Assembly: GCF_008728515.1 (NCBI RefSeq)
Contig: NC_044990.1
Coordinates: 62,352,879-62,416,878 of the forward strand
Direction: 5' to 3'
DNA length: 64,000 nucleotides
Origin: Papio anubis
Lineage: Eukaryota > Chordata > Mammalia > Primates > Cercopithecidae
Below the pieces are notes generated by a model. The model was given only the letters and a program-made list of their open reading frames with translations. It did no database searches and had not been told where the DNA came from. The position numbers and the translations under genes were made by a program. This document shows positions 13,080-25,403 of this stretch, piece by piece (positions within the stretch are counted from its first letter, which is position 1; each line of letters opens with the position of its first letter).

Positions 13080-13533
13080 TATTCATCATGTCTCCTCACC
13101 ATTTACCCCACAGCTAGCTCATTATCTTCTCTATCTTTGTTGATGTCTCCACTGACAATCAAAGCCCTGGGTCATTTCTGACTTCTAGTTTTTCTTCTCC
13201 ACACATATAAAATCATTTTCTGAGTCCCTAAGAGATTCTACATCCACCATATATCCCTTACATATTAATATTTTTTATTTTGACCACTTAAAATCAGATT
13301 TAATATTCTTGTGAAATATTAGTATATTCCTTCTTCTAGTTCTTCATTTTTGATTATATATACAACTAGAAATAATTTTAATTGGTTCCCTGTTCAAAAT
13401 ATTTCAATGACTCTCAGTATCATTACTTTTTAACTTGTCTATATGACTCTAACCTTGAAATTTTATGCTTACATGTGGCCATTATCATTAACATTAGAGA
13501 CATGAACACTATGAACAAGGATCTTTCTATTTC
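13080..13533 (+). repeat. L2 LINE fragment (5' piece of split copy)
   Basis: Diverged L2 sequence with 'gggtcatttctgacttctag', a 'gagattctacatccaccata' block and a 'gaccacttaaaatcagat' block in the order of the L2 3' region. The likely remainder resumes after the Alu at 13534-13835. Confidence 0.5.
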
Positions 13534-13835
13534 TTTTTTTTTTTTTTTTTGAGATGGAGTTTTACCCTGGTCGCCCAGGCTGGAGTGCAGTGGGGCGATC
13601 TTGGCTCACTGCAACCTCCGCCTCCTGGGTTCAAGTGAGTCTCCTGCCTCAGCCTCCCCAGTAGCTGGGATTACAGGCTCCCGCCACTACCTCCGACTAA
13701 TTTTTTTTTTCTTTTAGTAGAGATGGAGTTTCACCATGTCAGTCAGGCTGGTCTCAAACTCCTGACCTCAGGTAATCCACCTGCCTTGGTCTCCCAAAGT
13801 GCTGGGATTACAAGTGTGAGCCACTGTGCCTGGCC
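13534..13835 (-). mobile_element. AluS-type Alu inserted in L2
   Basis: T run, 'gagatggagttttaccctgg', complete right and left arms, ending 'gagccactgtgcctggcc'. It splits the L2 copy. Its reading frames are Alu translation artefacts. Confidence 0.93.
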
Positions 13836-13930
13836 TGCATTTTATTCTCTTTTGCCACCATGCCTGACAAAAAGCTTGGCACATAAAACTTATGCTAAAA
13901 AATGTTTTTTGAATGAATTGATGTATTTTT
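13836..13930 (+). repeat. L2 LINE 3' terminus
   Basis: The words 'atgcctgacaaaaagcttgg', 'cacataaaacttatgct' and 'tttttgaatgaattgatg' match the L2 end ('agtgcctggcacatagtagg... ttgaatgaatgaatg'). It continues the copy broken by the preceding Alu. Confidence 0.65.
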
Positions 13931-13974
13931 TTTTTTACTAACAAGTTAAATCTTTAAAGATTTGGAGAAATTAT

Positions 13975-14745
13975 AGGCCTACAAAAATACACACATACAA
14001 ATTAGTATAGCCATTATGGAAAACAGTATGGAGGTTCCTACAAAACTAAAAATAGAATTACCATATGATTCAGCGATCCCACTACTGGGCAGATATCCCA
14101 AGGAAAGGAAATCAGTATGTTGAAGAGTTATCTGCATTCCAATGTTTATTATAGCACTATTCGAAATACCCAAGATGGAAATCAACCTAAGTATCCGTCA
14201 CAAAAAGAATAAAGAAAATATGGTATAATGTACACAATGGAATACTACTCAGCCACAAAAAGATGAAATTCTATCATTTGTGGTGACATGGATGAGCTTG
14301 GAGGACATTGTGAAGTGAAATCAGCCCAGGTACAGAGACATAAATGCTGCATGATCTCACTTATATGTGGAAGTTAAAACAGTTGCTGTTTTAGAAGTAG
14401 AGAGTAGAACAGTGGTTACTAGAGACTAGGAAAGGAGGAGGAAGGCAGGCTAGCTAGAGGTTGGTTATCATTTACAAAAGTACAGCTACATAAAAGGAAT
14501 AAGTTCCAATGTTTTACAGTACTATTGGGTACCTATAATTAACAATTTATTGTATATTCTCAAATAGCTGGAACGGATTTTGAAATGTTCCCAAGGCAAA
14601 AAAAATAATAGGTGTTTGAAGTGCTGGATATGCTAATAACTCTGATTTGATAGCTACACATTGTACACATGTATTGAAATATCACACTGTTCCCCATAAT
14701 ACATACAATTATTTTGTGCCAATTAAAAATAATCATAAAAATAAA
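13975..14745 (+). mobile_element. L1 fragment: ORF2 end and 3' UTR
   Basis: Sense-orientation L1. It includes 'gccattatggaaaacagtat', 'cccactactgggcagatat', 'cacaatggaatactactcag' and the 3' UTR words 'acagtggttactagagact' and 'tacaattattttgtgccaat'. It is broken by many changes and is of an older L1M type, ending in an A-rich tail near 14745. Confidence 0.85.
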
Positions 14746-15139
14746 AAAGAGAACTTTTATTTTAGTAATATAATTTAAAACATAAAAATGAGATCTAACA
14801 TTATAGAGATAATGAGCAGAATTGATTTTTGTTCTGGTGTTTCTGTTGTTTTTCTTCATTTTCTAACACAATGTTAGCACAACTTTGATTTAAAAGTTTT
14901 TGAACAAATTTTGAGAAATCATGAAACTGATTTAGGAGAGGCACAGAGGAACCCTCATTCATAGGGAATTGGGGGCATAACATAAATATTTTAAAGCTAT
15001 GCATACAAAACTTAGGTGTTTATTATTATTATGCTATAAATTCTGTGAGTACAGAGATCTTGTATTTTTTTTTATATTCACCGCTTTCCATGCCTTGTTG
15101 AAAAACAAATAAGATATATAAACTTTAAAAGATGCACAC
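14746..15139. other. Unassigned AT-rich DNA
   Basis: No feature recognised. Confidence 0.4.
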
Positions 15140-16740
15140 ATTTAATAATTACTTAGTAAGTGCTGACTACATGCCCAGCACTATTCTAGACACTTTAGAT
15201 AGACCAATGAACAAAGAAGAAAAAAATTCTTCAAAAAGTTCATATCTGGTAGAAATATTTTATCAAAAACAAACACATAAAATATAAAATGTTCAGCAGG
15301 TGATAAATGCTATGGCATAAAATTAATTAGGGCAGGGAAGGAGATAGGGCATGTGGGAGTTGAATACTACAATTTTAGATGTAGAAGTCATGGCAGACAT
15401 CCCTAAAAAAATGTAATTTTTGCAAAGACTTTGAAGATGTGAAAGAGCCAGCCATGTAGGTATCTAATGATAGATAATTCTAGGAACGAAAAAAAGGAAG
15501 TGCAGAAGCCCTATGGCAAAATAAGGTATATATACCTCACACTTCTGAGGAACAGCAGGAAGGCCAGAATCACAGTAACTGAGCGAGACATAGATTCAGG
15601 AGTGGGAAATGAAATTAGAGTGGGTTAGGGTACAGATTATGTAACCTCTTGGGAGCCTTCATCTCTTTTCAATGTGTGATGGGCAACAATTAACAGCTTC
15701 AAGCAGAGTTATGGCATCATCTAAATTGCACCCCAAAAGATGTCCCAGGCTGCCACATGTATACATGGAGGCTTGGGGAACAGGAATGGTGGAATAGAGA
15801 GTAAGGACAGAAACTTTGGGGAGGGCGCCAAGCCATTCGTGAGGGGCCCGTATTCATGACCCAAACACCTCTGGCTAGGCCCCACCTCCAACACTGGGAT
15901 CACATTTCAACATGAGATTTGGAGGGGACAATCAACCAAACTATATCATTTGCTAAGGTATTCAACCCAAATTGTGAGAGCAAGATAGGAATGGGAGGTG
16001 ATATAAATGACTTCAGCCTGAGTAACTCAAATGGTCAATTTTTATGATGCCGAAGGCTATAAGAAAAGTAGATTTGAGAAGTACCAAGAAGTCAGTTTTG
16101 TACATGGTACATTGGGATGTCTACTAGCTGTCTAAGTGTAAATGTCTACTCTACAAACAAATGTATGAGTCTGGTGTTCAGGAAAAGGGTCCAGGCTGCA
16201 TAGATAAATTTTAGTCATTGTTGTATAGATAGTTTCATGAGCCCTGTTGAAAATATCAACATGGTGAGTATAGACAGAAAAGAGAAGAAGGGCAAGAAGC
16301 AAGCTCCAGGGCTCACACAGAGATGAAGTAGTCAGTGGGGCAGCAGGGAAACTAGGAGATATTGAAGTTTTGGAAGACAAGTGAAACAAACATTTGAAAA
16401 AGACAAAAATGATTATCTGTTTCAAATGCTAAATTCAAGTAAGATAGGTCTGAGAAATAGCAAGCAAATTTTACAGTGTGTTGGATATAGGTAGCTTTTA
16501 AAAGAGCAGTTTCAGAGGAGTGGTAAAGACAAAAGCCTGATAAAGGAGTTTAGAGAGAAAATGAAGAGAAATTGAAGACAGTAGGCAGCAAACTCACAAG
16601 GAGTTTTGTTTTCAACGGAAACAGAGAAAACGAGTAAAATTAAGGATATGGGGTAAAGAGAGAAAAAGATGGGGTTGTACTATTTTTGAAGTAATGTGGA
16701 GGAATTGCAAAAACAATTATCTCCTGATTTTCAGATCTCC
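15140..16740 (-). repeat. Long L2 LINE in reverse, RT region visible
   Basis: About 1.4 kb of L2 in reverse orientation, split by an LTR piece at 15731-15950. The 3' end lies at 15140 ('gctgactacatgcccagcac' is the reverse form of the 'gcacatagtaggtgctca' motif). The interior includes blocks equivalent to 'gcagaggagtgacatgatct', 'gtctggagctcagg' and 'agcctgattggagtgggtt'. Around 16409-16448 the reverse complement reads like the L2/CR1 reverse transcriptase motif LLDLSAAFDTVD, decayed by stops. The copy is unusually long for an L2 and fully dead. Confidence 0.75.
15731..15950 (-). mobile_element. MaLR-type LTR fragment inside L2
   Basis: Contains 'aagccattcgtgagggg', 'catgacccaaacacctctg', 'ggccccacctccaacactgg' and 'atttcaacatgagatttgg', which are words of THE1/MST/MLT (ERVL-MaLR) LTRs read in reverse. 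It interrupts the L2 and so inserted later. Only part of an LTR is present and it has no coding region. Confidence 0.6.
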
Positions 16741-16785
16741 CATGCATGTTATATGTAAGTTTTTAAATAGAAATAACTTGTTCAA

Positions 16786-17109
16786 GGCCTGGCGTGGTGG
16801 CTCATGCCTGTAATCCCAGCGCTTTGGGAGGCCGAGGCAGGTGGATCATAAGGTCAGGAGTTCAAGACCAGCCTGGCCAACCTAGTGAAACCCTGTCTCT
16901 ACTAAAAACTGCAAAAATTGGCCAGGCATGGTGGCACGCACCTGTAATCCCAGCTACTTGGGAGGCTGAGGCAGGAGAATCGCTTGAACCTGGGCGGCAG
17001 AGGTTGTAGTGAGCCAAGATTGAGCCAGTGCACTCCAGCCTGAGTGACAGAGCAAAACTCCATCTCAAAAAAAAAAAAAAAAAAAAAAAAAAAGGAATAG
17101 AAAAGAAAA
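16786..17109 (+). mobile_element. AluS-type Alu with target duplication
   Basis: Complete Alu from 'aggcctggcgtggtggctca' to 'gcaaaactccatctc' and a long A tail (about 17068-17091). Flanking copies gaaataacttgttcaa (16770-16785) and gaaataacccggtcaa (17110-17125) form a 16-bp target duplication with three differences. Confidence 0.93.
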
Positions 17110-17125
17110 GAAATAACCCGGTCAA

Positions 17126-18318
17126 GATATACCTTAAAAAATAATATTTTTTTCAGGATAATGCAAATGTTCTCTTCAGCAAAATTAATCTCCTTACCAG
17201 AAGGGTACAGAACTAGTAACACTTGTATGAATGTATCTTAGGAAGTATTTTTAAATAATGCTGGAGAAACATTTATTAATCAAAAAATAAACCATAGTCT
17301 AGATATCTAGGTGGGCAATGAATTTACTAGAAAATCTCAAATACGATTTTTAGGATATATGATGATAATTCAATAGTAAGCAACCGGGATGTGGGATTGA
17401 GCGGGTTATACCGATATATGAAAAAGTGTTATAGTCTCTCACATTCTGATAAATTACTAATTTGAATTACAAAGAAAAGCACTTAAAAATTTCCAAAAAA
17501 TAAATTCTAATAGGAGGAGAATTTATAGTATTTTGTTTATATTGTAACTGACCAGTTAAGATCATAAAAATATATATCACACTTCATAAATTTTTAAAAT
17601 AAAAGTTTTAATGCAGAAAACAAAATTACATAGAGTTTATTTCATTACCTGTAAAACTCAGTTATCATTTTAGTAGTAAAAAGTAAGATTTGAGGGAAAA
17701 TACTTATCTTTCTAAACACTGGTTTCTAGAATACTAGATTGGGGGCTTTACGAGTTAATAAGCCTTATTGCACACATCAAGCTTATTAGTATCCAGTTAC
17801 TCTGTCACTTGTGAAAATTAAATAGGGTAAAGAAACAAAAATATTGATATCACATCTATATATTAAATATATATCCATCACTTAATGATAAAGCAAAAAG
17901 GAATGATTACATAAGAATGAAACCTTACGATTTTGTGTGACTCCCTCTTACCTCTGTGTTCTATCCTCCACCCTAAGTCTTGGAAGAAGTGCTATCATGA
18001 AGATGTTGAGAGAGAAGCTAATGCTATTTTTTCAGATGATCCCTTCAAATGGGGCCCTGAAGGAAAGATTCAAGCTAAAAGACTCCATTAGATATTCCCC
18101 TGGACAATAATATAGTTATTCTTGAAATGCTGCAAAGGAAATAACTGGAGTAAATCTGATTTAGAGAGGAAAATTAAGTTAGAATTATTCAGTTCCAAGA
18201 CGTGGCTAAGGAAATATAGTCTATAAATGTAAAAGCTTGTTACTAACAAATCACTCCATTATATCGCAAGTGTATGACCTGGAAACTTACAGCTTCAGTA
18301 AACTTAGGAACCTGTGTA
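17126..18318. other. AT-rich DNA, nothing recognised
   Basis: No gene or repeat recognised over about 1.2 kb. Confidence 0.45.
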
Positions 18319-18332
18319 TTTACTGCCATTTC

Positions 18333-18639
18333 TTTTTTTTTTTTTTTTTTTTTTTTTCTGAGACGGAGTCTCGCTCTGTTGCCCAGGCTGGAGTGCAGTG
18401 GCCGGATCTCAGCTCACTGCAAGCTCTGCCTCCCGGGTTTACGCCATTCTCCTGCCTCAGCCTCCCGAGTAGCTGGGACTACAGGCGCCCGCCACCTCGC
18501 CCGGCTAGTTTTTTGTATTTTTAGTAGAGACGGGGTTTCACCATGTTAGCCAGGATGGTCTCGATCTCCTGACCTTGTGATCCGCCCGTCTCGGCCTCCC
18601 AAAGTGCTGGGATTACAGGCTTGAGCCACCGCGCCCGGC
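18333..18639 (-). mobile_element. AluYR-like young Alu (Old World monkey type)
   Basis: Near-consensus full-length Alu in reverse. It carries 'gtggccggatctcagctcac', 'ctcgcccggctagttttttg' and 'cttgagccaccgcgcccggc', which I recognise as features of the AluYR subfamilies that expanded in cercopithecoid monkeys and are not typical of human AluY. The target duplication tttactgccatttc is perfect at 18319-18332 and 18640-18653. It is among the youngest insertions in the window. Confidence 0.93.
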
Positions 18640-18653
18640 TTTACTGCCATTTC

Positions 18654-19149
18654 GTATTTAACTCTGTGATTGAGATTGAGCACCAGAGTAATCTGCCAAG
18701 AAGAGGATGTATGTCAAATTACTATACAGATTAAACTAGTCAACTTATGGGAAGCATAAAATAAGAATTATGCAATTCTATTAACTGAATGAATAATAAA
18801 ACCTTAGGAAATATTTTAAGTAAATTGCCATATCATATTTATTCTAAGTGCTGGGAGAAATATGCCTTAAACATTTATTGGCTTATGATAATGTATCACA
18901 CATATTCTTTATGAAATTAACTGATTTACACTCAGATTTCTGTTTGATAACTTCAAATCCTAAACATGCAGTTCTTTGCAATTGTGCAGTAATATACCTA
19001 AATTTATTGAGGACATTTCTAATGTCAATTATGATGCTATATTGCCATACTAATGAGAACTAAACTATATGTTTTGGATTTTTATTTGGAAAACATTTCC
19101 ACCATATTACTAAATTCCTTCATAATAGACAAGAGAATTGAAGTGGTTA
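18654..19149. other. AT-rich DNA, nothing recognised
   Basis: No feature recognised. Confidence 0.4.
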
Positions 19150-19316
19150 TTTTAGACCTGGTTCCGGTGGCTCATGCCTGTTTTCCCAACACTTTGGGAG
19201 GCCCAAATGGGAGTATCTCTTGGGCCTAGAGGGTCAAGGCTGCAGTGAGCCTTGATTGCGCCACTGCACTTCAGCCTAGGCAACAGAGTGAGACCCTATC
19301 TCAATAAATAAATAAA
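19150..19316 (+). mobile_element. Internally deleted Alu
   Basis: Starts with the left-arm sequence 'ggttccggtggctcatgcct' and jumps to a right-arm ending 'gcaacagagtgagaccctat' with a (TAAA)n tail. At about 165 bases it has lost the middle of the dimer. It is diverged, probably AluJ age or a FLAM-like relic. Confidence 0.8.
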
Positions 19317-19470
19317 GTAGTTATTTTAGGATAAAGATTCTTGACTATATATGAAACTAAAAGCAAGAGAAAGGGAGAGTCAGATGAGTCTGTATAGAGA
19401 GATTATCTAAGAGATTCGATTTTTTAAGGAAAAGCCATTAACATTTCAAAAACAAAAAAAAAATCATGTA

Positions 19471-19791
19471 TAGTCAGCCCTCCATATAGACGGGTTTTGC
19501 ATCCATGGATTTAACCAATGGCAGAGCAAAAGTATTCAAGAAAAAAAAAAAGATGGTTGCATCTGTACTAAACAGATGTAGACTTTTCTTTTTTTTTGCC
19601 ATTCTTCCCTAAACAATGCAGTGTAACAACTATTTACTTAGCATTTACATTGTATTGGATATTATAAGTAGTCTAGAGATAATTGAATGCACATACTACA
19701 CCACTTTTATATAAGGGACTTGAGCATCGGTGTGTTCTGTTATTCCTGGGGGTCCTGAAATCAACCTTCCACGGGTACCAAGGGAGGACTG
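19471..19791. mobile_element. MER2 (Tigger-type) DNA transposon, near full length
   Basis: About 320 bp with terminal inverted repeats: 'agtcagccctcca' at the left and its complement-like 'gaggactg' at the right, flanked by TA dinucleotides as expected for mariner/Tigger elements. The interior includes 'acaactatttacttagcatt', 'agtctagagataattgaatg' and 'tataagggacttgagcatc', which match MER2. It is nonautonomous and has no transposase. It is in the reverse of the orientation I remember for the consensus. Confidence 0.85.
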
Positions 19792-19799
19792 TACTTCTT

Positions 19800-22700
19800 G
19801 GAGATTTGATTCTCCATAATGTTAAGCAAATACAGAACTCATTTATTTCCAAAATCAATTCAAATATTAGTATTCTTTAAAGCATGAGTATATACTTCAG
19901 AGAGAAATTCATCCCAGTTTCCGCACTGAAATTTCCAGGTGTCTGGAGACCCTTAGGTCCAGGACAAATTAGAAATCTTGGTATGTGTGGGTGACCTCAA
20001 AAGAAAACTTTTCATTTAATTAATTAGTGGTTCTAAAGTAGGATTAAAATTGAGAATCACATCATTTAAAACAATAAAAACATGCCATGCATGTTTTACC
20101 CATTGATACAATAAATAGTAGATCAAAAACATATTAAATCACATGGGTAAAATACGGTAAGGCCACTTTCAGAAACGCTTATTAATTTAATATTCTTCCT
20201 TAGACATATTCTTTTTTTTTTGCTAAAGTCCCAGTAGAAATATAGTTCAAAAGTAAGTCACTTTTATCTTGCATTTCTATAACAGCTTTCTTACTTTGCC
20301 CCTTTTTCTATTTATTCCATTAGATATTTTCAAAAATTTTGACTCCATTATGTATTCTACTTATACAAACAATATAGTGATTGCATATTACCACCCAACA
20401 AAGTTTGTATTACCTTCTAATACTTAATTGCCTTTTGCTCAATTTGCTTCAATTCCAATTATGCTAAAAAGAGCACTGTGACTAGTGACGTCTAGGTAAC
20501 CACTAGGCAAGCCTACTTTTTGCACTTACCCTCATTAAGTTACTCATTATTATTTTTTACCAGCAATATTATAATAATGTTATTTCTATGGTCTGAAATC
20601 AATACCATCAACATATATTATCTGACTCAAAACGGTTCAACGTTCAAGACTCATATTAAGATTGCCTGCACTATCCATAACTATCCTCCCATAAGTACCA
20701 GCACATCATTTGTCAATCATTTTAAAATAGCAAAGTGTTTTTTAAAGAAAAGTTATTTTTAACATTTTCTGAAACTTTGTGATAATTTGGAGGAAGTAGA
20801 TAATGAATAAAACAATTATAGTAAGGTAGAAGTAATGGTAAAATATGTCAATAAGAAAAGGTTTATGGGTATCTTGATGATAAAATTGTCTCTCCAACCT
20901 GGAAGTTTTACCTAACACATATTCAAGATATTATTTACCTGATTGGGTACTCATTTAGATATCTTTACAAGTCTATAGTAAATTACAAAAACTCTGATTT
21001 CTGAACTATTAAATTTTTAGATGTACATTTTACTTAATATATGTGTATTTTCCTCTTTAGTAGTGATACTGAAACAAATTCTAATATTGAAATATGAAAA
21101 TTCCTTTCTTACCTTTCTTTGTGTTTGAAATATATAAAATATTCTTATTTCTCTGTACAGTGTGTTTTATGTCTAATGTGGAAAAATTAAGTTAAGTATT
21201 TAGAACTATAATATCATAAAGTACTAATAAGTTCACATAACCATAAAACCTAAACTCATTTTATATACATGAGTTCCTTTAAAACACCACCCACAAAAAT
21301 AATTTGACTTTATCCTAGTTACATTTCTAAATATTTAAATATAGCCTCACAAACACTAATAAACATTGATAAAAAAGTAATGTCTTTCTTATTTACAAAA
21401 CGTTTTGTTAACTATGCCACAGAAAGAGAGGCTTTAAACATTTGAAAATTTTGAAAAAAAATATAGAGAGAATTACATAGTAGTCAATATCAAATAAAAA
21501 TTACCTACAACTGTAACATTTCTGGAACATATATATATGTATGTGTGTATGTATTTTTCTTATTTCTTGGAAACTAGTGACTCTTACAAGAAATTTTTGA
21601 AAATAGCATCACAATATTCTATACATAATACTTATGTCGGAAAATGAATGGTTATTAAAGAAATCTATATTGACTTATGTTTTTGAAATTGGTTTCAGTC
21701 ACCATCATAGCTATTATTTATAAAAGAGTACTGAATAAAATTATTTGTTTTCTAGTTTAATGTAGCAAACAATTGTTATAACATGAAGACTGGAAGATGC
21801 CTGTGAGAAGAGAACCACATGTTACAATACGTGTGTCCTTATTTAGGAAGGTATATTATAAGACATACTGATATTTAGAATATACATTTTGGTTTCCAGT
21901 TTTTTGTTAGCAATCTCAAAATTCACTGTTGTGTACAATAATTTGGGCTGTTCATATGTTAATTCGGAAAATGAGTAACAATGTATTTGGAATTTTTCAA
22001 ACACTTGCTTAAGTGGGTCTGAGATAAAGGATAACAATTTCATAAAATACAGAATCAGCAAAGTAATTTTTTCCAGGTAGGGACGGTTCTGACAATTTCC
22101 AATATTAGTGGCAAATTTTCTGAATGCCACAATTCTTCTCTCACTTCTCCACCTAACATATTCCAGGTAAAGTGAAAGTAGGTTAGGTTATTTTACAATA
22201 TATGAACTCAATTATATCTTCTCTGTGGTAACCTTACTTAGGCATTCTGTCTTTGTGACTATAACAAACTGTTATTGCATATGTCATTTTGGTTTTTAAG
22301 TTCAATATAATTTTATGACTAGTTGATTTGTATGTAAAACAGGTGCTAATTTGACCTTTTTAGCAAAGAAATTAAACTGAAGTTTTCAAATTTCCCTCTT
22401 GACAGATTTAGAGAAAATAAAAAGGTAGCTTGTAATAGTAAAAATAAGTTTTATTGTATTCACATTTACTAACGTTTTGCCATCACATAATGTGTGTCAC
22501 TGAGAAGTGTTTAAAAAGTCACTATCTGTAAAATCATGCATAGCACCATTGAAAATGTATTTGCTTCTATTTTGTTACTATAGGGGTAATAATTAATTTA
22601 ATAAAATAATTTGAGAAGGACAAATGCAAATTAATCTTAGAACACCAGAAATTAACCTGAAATACTATTTTGTAAAAAGGGGCACCACCAAAAAGAAAGC

Positions 22701-25063
22701 TGATCACCATTGACTGTTCGAAAGTAATTCAACTGCCCCATGAAAGAGGAGAGAGAAATATAAGAGGCAGATACTGGTTTTTAAAGAAGGAGACAGCTTG
22801 CTAACATACTTTATTAGGAAAAAAGCCCTCAAAAAAGAGAGCTAAATCTTCCCAACCACGACACAGATGATCAGTTTAGAACAAATATTGAAGTTTGGTA
22901 TTCTAAACAAAGAACATAGGGAAAGATACCTGGCTTTGAAGTAAAAATTTATGACTCAAGCATTATCTTGAGATATTTACAAATTTACCATTATTTCTTG
23001 CATATAATGACCACTAAAAATATAAATATTTTTATTATTTATAAATTTATATTTACTAGAAAATACAAAGGGAGTTTGGAAAGAGTTGCTTCCATCAAGT
23101 AGATAAAAACATAACATGTTGGACTAGAGTAATCCTAGAAGAAAATGGTGGCTGACAGCTGCTTGTATATGCTTGTACAGGTATGGAATGACTTCAGTTC
23201 TGGAAACCTGTTCTTTTACTTCTTATGGAAAATATCACTTATTTTTCCCCTATTCTGTTAGCTTGAAAACAGGAACTATCTGATAATTTCACATTTTCAG
23301 GGAGATAATTCCATATAAACTTACACACAGATATGTCTTATGCCAATCATACCTAAGGCTTTCAGTAAATATTTGATGATTTAATGAAACTCCAAAAACA
23401 TGTCAACTAACACCACTTTAAAAAGAAAGTCACACCACCATCCCCACTACCCTCTCCAACTTTAACTCAGTTACATATAAGAAAATTGACTGATTGGCTC
23501 GGGAAAATATATTTAGAAATTATGCAGTTATGTTTAATGATTTTTGCATATTATTATATATATGCAGGAATCAATACAAATTCTAATTTAGATTGATTCC
23601 TGCATATAGCATTCATATGTCTGACGTGGAGAAAATATGGGCAAAATGGTGCAGATGTGCAACATAGGACCATATATTTCCAGTTCCTAGAATAATCTCT
23701 GTTGAATAAATAAACAAATTTTAAAACTCTAACTTGCACATAAGCATTGTTTAAAAAAAGGACCTACCTATAAATCTATATTATTTAGTACACAGGACAC
23801 ATTTTAGATAAATAATGTTTATAAATGATAAGGATTTAAGTCCTTTCACAAAATTTCACAAAAGCCCTTTATATAATTTATCTACAGATCTGTACAAGTA
23901 ATTCATTAGTCACTGATCAACATGTATCATTCTATATAAGCTCTATGTATCTTTATATCTTATCATTAATATGCCTTGCTTGTTGTCAAAAGTAGTATGA
24001 TACCTTAAAATAATCGGCACACTTGACATATATCAATCAATTATTACTGGGAAAATTGAATCAGATTGTAACGTTTCAAATGAATGTTTCTGCCACTTGA
24101 GTAAGATTGGGGCTTTCTCTACTCTTGACTTCTTCCACCTGCCACACAATGAAATCACAGATTCTCTGCTTATAAACCACCAATATTGAAGCCAGGGTGC
24201 TGCAGAATGTGGAATAGAGGGTGAAAATAAAGTCTGTAAGCTACAGGAGCAAAAGGCCGTATAAACCATGACCATCTGCCAATGCAACACTCTTCTCCCA
24301 ATAATTGAAACCATGATTTCTGACACCCACCCTTTTTCTTCCACCTTAGAAGAAAACTGAGAATAATTGTGCCTACTATATCTTCCATTTTTAATACCAA
24401 CTAAATGTGGCTGAAGTCTTCTCTTTATTCTACTAAGAAGAAAATGTCACCTCACAACCTTGTTAGCCACACGTGAATTGCATATAAAGTATTTTTAGCT
24501 AAACTGGTGAATTAACTGAACTGTAAATAACAGTTTGGAAACAGATAGACATTGAACATTATCCTTTGTTTATTTCTCTACCCCCCCCCGATTGTTTTTT
24601 AATTCACATTTCAGAGAGCCAGGCTCTGGCAATAAGAGAATTTCAAACTAGAAGGTACAAAAAAATCAAATGTTTTGAGCAGTTTACAAACAATTTCTCA
24701 GTTTAAAATAGGAAAATGAGGATGTTGATTTGGACCAGTCTCTAAGGTATCTTACAAATCTGTAATTATAATTGAATCTTACAAAACAATAGAATGATTA
24801 TTAGACAAATTTCCATTTGGTGTAGTTTGTGGTCTATAAGGAAATACAAATACTACAAAATGCTGAACAACTCAAAGAAAAACCCAAGATAATTTAGAAG
24901 CATAGTTGTTTATAAAAGGAAAAATGAAAACTAGTTGATCTTGTTATATTTTTCAGGGTCAAAATGTTGTCTTTGAAAAATAATCTAAAATTATATAAGA
25001 GGATATAAATATATATGGTTTTTTCTTGTTTAGATATTTATTCTTTATAAAATATTCGGATTT
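19800..25063. other. 5.2 kb AT-rich DNA without recognised gene
   Basis: Both strands contain only short chance reading frames. No Alu, L1 or LTR is seen. Local structures are an alternating purine/pyrimidine tract (about 21530-21554), the perfect hairpin at 23559-23608, and a run of nine or ten C near 24582-24591. Parts may be very old repeats that cannot be identified by eye. Confidence 0.45.
23559..23608. repeat. Perfect 17-bp inverted repeat (hairpin)
   Basis: Left arm 23559-23575 (tatatgcaggaatcaat) and right arm 23592-23608 are exact reverse complements, with a 16-nt AT-rich loop. There is no T run or repeat element around it to explain it. Confidence 0.9.
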
Positions 25064-25083
25064 AAAATTATGACAATATTTTT

Positions 25084-25383
25084 TGGCCGGGCATAGTGGC
25101 TCACACCTATAATCCCAGCACTTTGGGAGGCCAAGGTAGGTGGATCACCTGAGGTCAGGAGTTCAGGACCAGCCTGGCCAACATCATGAAAATCCGTCTC
25201 TCCTAAAAATACAAAAATTAGCCAGGCGTGGTGGCGGGTGCCTATAATCCCAGCTACTTGGGAGGCTGAGGCAGGAGAATCGCTTGAACCTGGGAGACAG
25301 ACATTGCAGTGAGCTGAGATTACACCATTGCACTCCAGTCTGGGAGACAGAGTGAGACTCTGTCTCAAAATAAATAAATAAAT
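25084..25383 (+). mobile_element. AluS-type Alu with target duplication
   Basis: Complete Alu beginning 'ggccgggcatagtggctcac' and ending 'gagactctgtctcaa' with a (TAAA)n tail. Flanking copies aaaattatgacaatattttt (25064-25083) and aaaattatgatcatattttt (25384-25403) make a 20-bp target duplication with two changes. Confidence 0.93.
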
Positions 25384-25403
25384 AAAATTATGATCATATT
25401 TTT

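Noticed and set aside
16862..17222. ORFs over Alu copies (also 10215-10514, 18237-18549, 25045-25368, 56708-56989)
   Set aside because: All are translated Alu sequence.
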